DNA of 64,000 bases from positions 3,479,501 through 3,543,500 of the forward strand of contig NC_063983.1 of assembly GCF_932276165.1 (NCBI RefSeq), read 5' to 3'. This document shows positions 57,600 to 64,000 of this stretch, in pieces. The position numbers were made by a program, and so were the translations under genes. This DNA comes from Plutella xylostella (Eukaryota > Arthropoda > Insecta > Lepidoptera > Plutellidae). Position 1 is the stretch's first letter. The number at the start of each line of letters is the position of its first letter. The notes below the pieces were generated by a model. That model saw only the letters and a list, made by a program, of their open reading frames with translations, searched no databases and was not told the origin of the DNA.

Positions 57600-59037
57600 A
57601 TCATAATTCCATTGTGACTGAGACGGTACTAAGAAATTTTATACTTCATCAATCGTCGTGTTGAATATATTAGCGCGTACGGATTTGTTGGGTTGCTGAC
57701 GTCGTATGCGGCCGATGGTCGCGTCTTGGCCGATTCGATCGGGTCCTTATTTATTGAATCACGTATCGGTTTTATGACAATGAGAGAATTCCTAGACGGT
57801 GATCGGACTCGGCGAAGGAAGTAGGTGTGAGGTACCCACATTTGTAAGCATCTTTCATTAATGAATTGATTTTCAGTGTTAACTGTTTTGCTGATGATTG
57901 TGAGTGTTTATTTATTTAATCCGCTAATTAACAGTAAGTACAATATACTGCAATGCATGATTAAAATTAAATTGTATATTTTTTGACTAACAGAGTAATA
58001 TGTTTGTCTTGAAATTCCCGGGGAAAATAGCTTTCTTGGATCTAAAATGCGATGAATTATGAAGAATTCCATCTTAAGCCAAGCACTGAAGATATATTTA
58101 TCTTATAATGAAGGCGAGGGATCCTTTAAGGTGTTGATATATGCATAATTTTAAAAGAAGAATTTTATTTGTAACGATAGGCACAGTTTTTACCTTGGAA
58201 TCCTTTATTTAATCCCTCAGGCTATGAGTACCCTCGCTACACCAAACCCCGCCTCATAGACTAAATAAGCACATATTTTAAAGCTTAAAGTATTTAAAAT
58301 AAGCGGCTTTCATCCCCCGGGTAACAATGTACCATGTACATAGTTTTGGATAACTATAACTTCTACCTGATTTATCTTTATTAGGTACATAACTTACATA
58401 CATACCTATATATTACATACATACATATATAACTGTATATTGGTATGAATAATATGCGGCGTAACTGAAAGATTTAACGATATTTGTATTCCTTAAAAAT
58501 ACTTGCCTACCATTCCTTCAATTTAGCTTTCAAATATTTACTTAAAGATAGTTTTAGGAGTAACGAACTGTAATGCAATGCTGTAACACTTTTTGTTGAC
58601 ACTGTACCGATATTAAATCGATAAAAATATTAAAAATCAATAAACTCTGTTACTTTAAAATATTTACTGTGACTGTGCACTTGATATCGAAAATACATTT
58701 TATCTGATACTATCGCACACTGTAGGTATTTTGAAATACAGGTGTGTCTGAGTCAGTTACTAGTGATAAGAATAAAAAATACTTTAAATATACATATTAT
58801 GAGTACTAAATATGTTGTGGTATGTTCCTTGACTTATTTAAACAACAAAGATAGAGTAGGTATGATACCATTTGGTCTCCTAAGACGACCTTTGCATAAA
58901 CCAACTTATATGTATTTATTTAAATAAACAAGTACATACATATAAATTGAGCTGAATTCAAGAAGTAATCTACAGACTATTGAAAAGTGGTATAGTAAGC
59001 CGAAAGAGCGTGACATTTAGGTGGTCATTCGATGCAC
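57600..59037. other. Gene-free stretch
   Basis: AT-rich DNA upstream of the E(spl)-type genes. No coding region or perfect Su(H) site noted. Confidence 0.45.
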
Positions 59038-59302
59038 GAGTGGATGAATATCAAACTGCCATATGTCCACCTACCCGAAATACATATCAAACTGCTATAA
59101 GTCCAAACTGTTTATTAACTTTTACGCCTTTCTGCGAGTGTTATAATGGATTTGTTTATTAAAATACATTCTTAAGGTCACAAGTCAACTGATTAAATCA
59201 CGGGGCAAGTTCTATGACCATTAAATAATAGAGAAAACTAAAACCTCCATTTCCCAAATTTTGCGTGGACGTGACATATGGCAGTTTGATATTCATCCAC
59301 TC
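59038..59302. mobile_element. MITE with 30-bp terminal inverted repeats
   Basis: Starts GAGTGGATGAATATCAAACT and ends with the exact reverse complement at 59273-59302. The interior carries a further partial copy (ATACATATCAAACTGC). Confidence 0.75.
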
Positions 59303-59599
59303 TTATATTCTACTACTTTTGGAAATAGATGAAAAATACAACACTACCTACATACTAAAAAGTCACGTGAACAACAAAATTCTTTAGATATTTTTTTGCC
59401 AATTTTCCAATCTTCAGCTGGCTTAGAGGTATTATGAAAAAAAACATGTCTCTGTTTGATCATAATAAAGTATTGAGTTTTATTCTCTTACATAATAAAA
59501 TACAATCTATTCCTGTGTTGATTTCAATTAGATTGCGGCTGCTCGAATTGTGGGATCGACATCATTATATAGCATATACCATGGAAGTAGAAAAAAAGA

Positions 59600-59864
59600 C
59601 CGAATGGCGAAGTGGTTAGTGACCCTGACTACTGAGCCGATGGTCCCGGGTTCGATTCCCGGCTGGGGCAGATATTCGTTTAAACACAGATATTTGTTCT
59701 CGGGTCTTGGATGTGCCCGTAAAATGGCAATAGGCCCGCCCCCTATTACATTGGGAGTATTGGGACCAACATAACACTCTGGCGAAAAGTGGGTGCAGCA
59801 ATGCACCTCTGCCTACCCCGCAAGGAAGTACATTAGTACAAGGCGTAAGTGTGTGTTTTTTTTT
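59600..59864 (+). mobile_element. SINE family A, full copy with 11-bp target duplication
   Basis: tRNA-like head (B box GGGTTCGATTCCC at about 59648), shared body, poly-T-rich end. Flanked by AGAAAAAAAGA at 59589-59599 and 59865-59875. Confidence 0.9.
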
Positions 59865-60287
59865 AGAAAAAAAGAAGGAAGGAATCTCGCTAACTAAAAA
59901 GTGAGGCACCCAAAGTAAGTCAGTTTCATTGTTACGACGAGCCCGACACACACACATTCACACTCAAAGTAAGTCAGTTTGCCGCCGCGCGCCAATCACG
60001 TCGCACCTACGCACCCACACATTCTCATGTCGCCTTTCTTCTTCTCTTTTTCTACTTCCATGGCCTAGGTATACCTCTACCTATATCCATTTAACATCAT
60101 TATTCAGTTAGCTATGCGCGACCGCCCCGCCTGTTTGATTTCTCAAAGTTATGCAAACATACATCGATCGGACAGCCTCTTTATAAAAATATTTACCAAA
60201 GAATATTCGATAAGAAGGCACGCTTTTTCCGAATTTGCAAACATTCGAATATTTTAAGAATTTATTTATAATACGAACATAGATGTT

Positions 60288-62950
60288 TTTAACGCACAAG
60301 TGGGAAGAGAAGCAGCTTTCATGCCTACTATTGGAAAACACAGCAAGCATGCCACAACAAACGACAATGGTCTGAGACTGATATCATTTGCAACAGCAAG
60401 GGCGCTAGTAATCAAGAGCACAATGTTCCCTCATAAAGATATCCACAAAGGTACCTGGAAGTCACCTGATGGAAAAACAGTGAACCAGATCGATCATGCC
60501 GTGATAGATGACAGACACAAAAGCACCATACAGGATGTGCGTTCGTACAGAGGGCCTGACTGTGACAGCGATCACTATCTGCTTGGTATCCAACTCAGGG
60601 CAAGGATCACGGTAAAAAGAAGGAATAACACCAGAAAAGAGGAGCCGATTAACTTAGACAACCTAAGAGACCCAGATATAAGAGAAAAGTTTCGATTAGA
60701 GTTGAATAACAGGTTTAACCAGCTCACGGTTGACGCGGATATTGACAATCACTGGGATAGTGTGAAACACACAGTAAAAACAGCTGTTAAAGTACTGGGA
60801 AGAAAAAGAAACACCAAAAGAAGAAAGTGGTGGAATCAGGACTGCGAAGAGATTGTCAAGGAAAGGCGGAAATGTAAAATCCAGGCTGAGAATAACGAGG
60901 AATGGGTTGCCAAATATAAGAAGGTCCAAACGGAAGCTAGAACGATCATTAAGCGAGCCAAAAGACAGCATCTGGACAACATCGTAAGAGGGATGGAGAC
61001 ACTCCTCAGAGCTAACGAGTCACGGAAATTCTATAAGGAAGTAAGCTCCTGCAAGAAAGGCTACCAACCCACGGCTCAGCTCCTTGAAGACGATGATGGA
61101 AACCTGATATCGGACAGAGACACTATCATGACCTGCTGGCGCGACTATTTCCAGCAACTGCTCAACTGCCAACCACTCGAGGAACAAGTACCCCGCTCTA
61201 TGGAACACAATAGCGAAATCGTGGAACCCCCGACCTTTGAAGAAGTCCGTGAAGCCATAATGAGACTCAAAAACCACAAAGCACCGGGCATTGACGATCT
61301 ACCCTCCGAATTGTGGAAATACGGCGGGGGTCGAGTACAGTCGGAACTATTCCAGTTACTGTGCAAGATCTGGGAAGAGGAAAAGCAGCCAAAGGAATGG
61401 AACCTAGGAGTGATCTGCCCCGTACACAAAAAAGGGTCCAAAAAGAAGTGTACCAACTATCGTGGCATTGCGTTGCTCCCGACAGCGTATAAGGTCCTGT
61501 CCTACGTGTTGCTCAAGCGATTGGAGCCATACACGGAAAAAATCGTTGGTGATTATCAGTGTGGCTTTAGACGCAACCGTAGTACAGTCGATCAGATCTT
61601 CCTCCTGAAGCAGCTTATGGAGAAGAAATGGGAATACGCGCAGAGCATCCATTCACTTTTCGTGGACTTTACTAAGGCGTACGACAGCATTGATCGAGAA
61701 GCGCTGTTCACTATCCTACGCAACTTTAAAATACCGGCAAAAATAGTGAGCATGGTTGAGGTTGCCACAAAGGAGAGTAGGATGAAGGTTCGTGTTGGAG
61801 GAGAACTGACGGATGAGTTCGCGGTGGTCACCGGTCTAAAGCAGGGGGATGCCCTATCGCCTATGCTTTTCAACCTAGCCCTGGAGCATGTTCTCAGAGG
61901 AGTTTTAGAACTTGACTTCGGGCTACAACTCAATGGAAAGCACAAGGTGGTTGGCTATGCCGATGACCTAGCGGTGCTGGGCAAAACAGCTGAAGAGGTT
62001 CGGAAAGCTGCGAAACTCCTTGATACAGAAGCCGGAAAAATTGGTTTAAGAATAAACCACGGAAAATCCGAATATCTCCACATGAAGCGCTACAAGGACA
62101 AGTCCGTTCGCAGACAAGACCTGCATGTTGGAGATGTGACGTACAAAGGGGTCTCCCGGTTTAAATACCTAGGTTGCACTGTCACGGATACGAACACTCG
62201 CGACGAGGAAATCGATACCCGCATCCAAAGCTTCCTGCGCTGCAGTGCCGCTTTGCATAAAGTGTTGACGTCTAGGCTTCTGAGCAGAAACACCAAACTC
62301 AGAATTTACAAAACGGTAATAAGACCGATACTGATGTACGGGTGTGAGGCCTGGACGTTAACGCAGAAAGAAGAGAGCAAACTGCTGGTGGCGGAACGGA
62401 AGGTCCTAAGGAAGATCTTTGGCCCAAGACAGAGACCCGATGGAAGCTGGAGAGTCCTGAAAAACGCCGAACTGGAAGATCTGATGGCGGGGGCTAACAT
62501 AGTGGGAGAAACAAAAGCCCACAGACTTCGCTGGCTAGGCCATCTCCAGAGAATGGGAGAAGATCGTAGCGCAAAAAGAGCCTACATGGGCCGTCCGACG
62601 GGGTGCCGACCGGTGGGCCGGCCCAGGTACCGCTGGAGTGACGCGGTGGAGGCGGACCTGCGCGAGCTACAAGTCGTTGACTGGCGGGAGACTGCACTGG
62701 ACCGTCAGAAGTGGCGATCTCTTGTATCGGAGGCCAAGAGTCACTTTGGGTCGCTGAGCCAGCGGAGTAAGAGTAAGTAAGTATAGATGTTTTCACGATA
62801 TATTTCCATTGATTTTTTCAATGCATTGCCTCATTGATATTATTTGATGTTAATAGGAAAAGGACAGGACCGGAAGAATTGGCGTACAAATAAGGAGGCC
62901 TATACCCAACAGTGGGCGATAGAAGGCTGATGATGATGATGATGATGATG
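60288..62950 (+). mobile_element. RTE-type LINE, 5'-truncated, with intact long ORF
   Basis: Holds one long ORF, a short 3' untranslated part and a (GAT)n tail at about 62928-62950. The 3' tail matches the fragment at 5837-5950. The endonuclease N-terminus is missing, so the copy is truncated at its 5' end despite the open frame. Confidence 0.85.
60300..62780 (+). CDS. RTE-type endonuclease-reverse transcriptase (826 aa, N-truncated)
   Basis: This is a retrotransposon protein. Residues 1-105 are the last part of an EEP endonuclease (GLRLISFA, 'NQIDHAVID', 'GPDCDSDHYLL' with the catalytic SDH). The RT follows: 'HKAPGIDDLPSELWK', 'NYRGIALLPTAYK', 'DFTKAYDSIDR', 'GLKQGDALSPMLFN', and the catalytic YADD near residue 552. 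The C-terminal region has 'YGCEAWTLT' and ends in the 'GRPRYRWSDAVEADL...DRQKWRSLV' tail common in RTE-like elements. There is no stop or frameshift, so it is a recent copy, but lacking the endonuclease start it is unlikely to be autonomous. Its first ATG in frame is not the native start. Confidence 0.88.
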   Translation: MGREAAFMPTIGKHSKHATTNDNGLRLISFATARALVIKSTMFPHKDIHKGTWKSPDGKTVNQIDHAVIDDRHKSTIQDVRSYRGPDCDSDHYLLGIQLRARITVKRRNNTRKEEPINLDNLRDPDIREKFRLELNNRFNQLTVDADIDNHWDSVKHTVKTAVKVLGRKRNTKRRKWWNQDCEEIVKERRKCKIQAENNEEWVAKYKKVQTEARTIIKRAKRQHLDNIVRGMETLLRANESRKFYKEVSSCKKGYQPTAQLLEDDDGNLISDRDTIMTCWRDYFQQLLNCQPLEEQVPRSMEHNSEIVEPPTFEEVREAIMRLKNHKAPGIDDLPSELWKYGGGRVQSELFQLLCKIWEEEKQPKEWNLGVICPVHKKGSKKKCTNYRGIALLPTAYKVLSYVLLKRLEPYTEKIVGDYQCGFRRNRSTVDQIFLLKQLMEKKWEYAQSIHSLFVDFTKAYDSIDREALFTILRNFKIPAKIVSMVEVATKESRMKVRVGGELTDEFAVVTGLKQGDALSPMLFNLALEHVLRGVLELDFGLQLNGKHKVVGYADDLAVLGKTAEEVRKAAKLLDTEAGKIGLRINHGKSEYLHMKRYKDKSVRRQDLHVGDVTYKGVSRFKYLGCTVTDTNTRDEEIDTRIQSFLRCSAALHKVLTSRLLSRNTKLRIYKTVIRPILMYGCEAWTLTQKEESKLLVAERKVLRKIFGPRQRPDGSWRVLKNAELEDLMAGANIVGETKAHRLRWLGHLQRMGEDRSAKRAYMGRPTGCRPVGRPRYRWSDAVEADLRELQVVDWRETALDRQKWRSLVSEAKSHFGSLSQRSKSK

Positions 62951-64000
62951 AATAGGAAAAGAATAATTTTCATAAATAGTTCAATTTTAGTTCAAATAGG
63001 TAATTTCCCTAGATGAACAGACATACCCTCCGATTTACACTTTTTGCAACACCCTGTATAATAATATTGTGATTATTTAGGGAAACAGCCTAATATCTCA
63101 TCTAGTCATCTTCAATTTACCAAAATAATCGCGAGTCTTCAACGATGTGTGGGTGTCTACAGCAGCGTATGATTTATCTATCTAAAATCAATCCCAATCA
63201 ATAAATATTATTTTACCTGTCAAATTAAAGCACGTGGATCGTATTATTGATGACACATTGATTTAATCAATTTAATCTAATTTATTGATTAATTTATTGG
63301 CGGGCTTGGTAGATAAGTTGGGTATTATCATATATTTGGCATCTACCCACGTAAGTTCTTATTGCATAATAATGTTGATCTGTAGTAGCTAAACAAGTTT
63401 AGAAATTTTATGTACTTTGTATCTACAGAGTTTTCAGTGTTATTTTACACCTCTGACATTTACCTTATTATGTCGAACATCATCGTCATATTATTATATC
63501 ATCGTCATCATAAAACAAAAACTTTTAGGTGAGTATTATGTCAATCATAACTTCGAAATAAAAATCTTGTAAGATGACAACTATAGAAGTTAAGCGGACT
63601 ATAATATTATCGAAAATAATTAAGACATAGGTTACGTCGGAGGTAAAACAACCCCAAACGGTTTAGTACAAGTACCGCAATCTAAACAACTCATCGGGGT
63701 TACCGTACTAAAAACTTTTTTTTATATAAATAAAAAAGTTATCGTAAAAAATAAACTGCCACACCGTGGGCTGATGTGAGGGCATGTAACATAAAACTAA
63801 TTGCGCAGTCAATTCTGGTGGACAGATTTAAAGACGAGCTGTCGTGGTGCCGGCTTACTACCGTAGTGACCACTTTCGAACACTTCACCCTACAGTACAC
63901 CAGAAATTTCATATGGATCTAGGTAAGTACATATTAAATTTTGGTTTAAAGGTTGTATGGCAGAGATCGCTTTAAGTGATAAGACTGAATTTTGTACCCT
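62951..64000. other. Gene-free stretch to the right edge
   Basis: AT-rich. About 63026-63060 contains a half-copy of the ACAGGGTGTT-type MITE end (TTTTTGCAACACCCTGT). Nothing else recognised. Confidence 0.45.

Noticed and set aside
59600..59672. tRNA gene candidate (also its reverse copy at 31590-31666)
   Set aside because: Same SINE family with target duplications on both copies; no proper acceptor-stem pairing was established.

Overview
The window looks like lepidopteran (moth or butterfly) nuclear DNA. It is AT-rich, has split genes with GT-AG introns and AATAAA polyadenylation signals, and carries a dense mix of LINEs, tRNA-derived SINEs, a BEL/Pao LTR element, PIF/Harbinger DNA transposons, Helitron-like short elements and many foldback MITEs. 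Three host genes are supported, all on the minus strand; the rest is transposon-derived or gene-free. 

Layout. 1-2757: Jockey-superfamily LINE, cut by the window edge. 3020-5456: nested repeat in which two related DNA elements carry the same 256-bp cassette in opposite orientations. 6117-9051: internally deleted BEL/Pao element with both LTRs and a 5-bp target duplication. 10380-14027: LINE tails, a perfect 53-bp foldback and a PIF/Harbinger element whose transposase exon is split by a SINE. 14.3-34 kb: no host gene recognised; Helitron-like copies, MITEs, SINEs and a retroelement 3' fragment. 34688-40412: a three-exon PH-domain gene that appears only when the exons are joined. 42245-57600: an Enhancer-of-split-type locus. 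59-63 kb: MITE, SINE and a long RTE-type LINE ORF. 

The core of the window is the E(spl) locus. Two bHLH-Orange-WRPW repressor genes lie about 10.6 kb apart on the same strand: an intron-containing one (401 aa, 42572-44343) and a single-exon E(spl)mbeta-type one (236 aa, 54905-55615). Eight perfect matches to the Su(H)/CSL consensus YGTGRGAAM fall between 47.8 and 57.6 kb. One is about 90 bp upstream of a TATA/initiator pair, one adjoins two E-boxes, three form a cluster between the genes, and two form a head-to-head pair with the 17-bp spacing of an SPS. Both predicted 3'UTRs carry a K box about 30 nt after the stop codon and a GY box further on; one also has a Brd box. In Drosophila these are microRNA target motifs of Notch-pathway genes. 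The expected reading is Notch/Su(H) activation plus microRNA restraint of short-lived repressors. No Bearded-family gene was found in the window.
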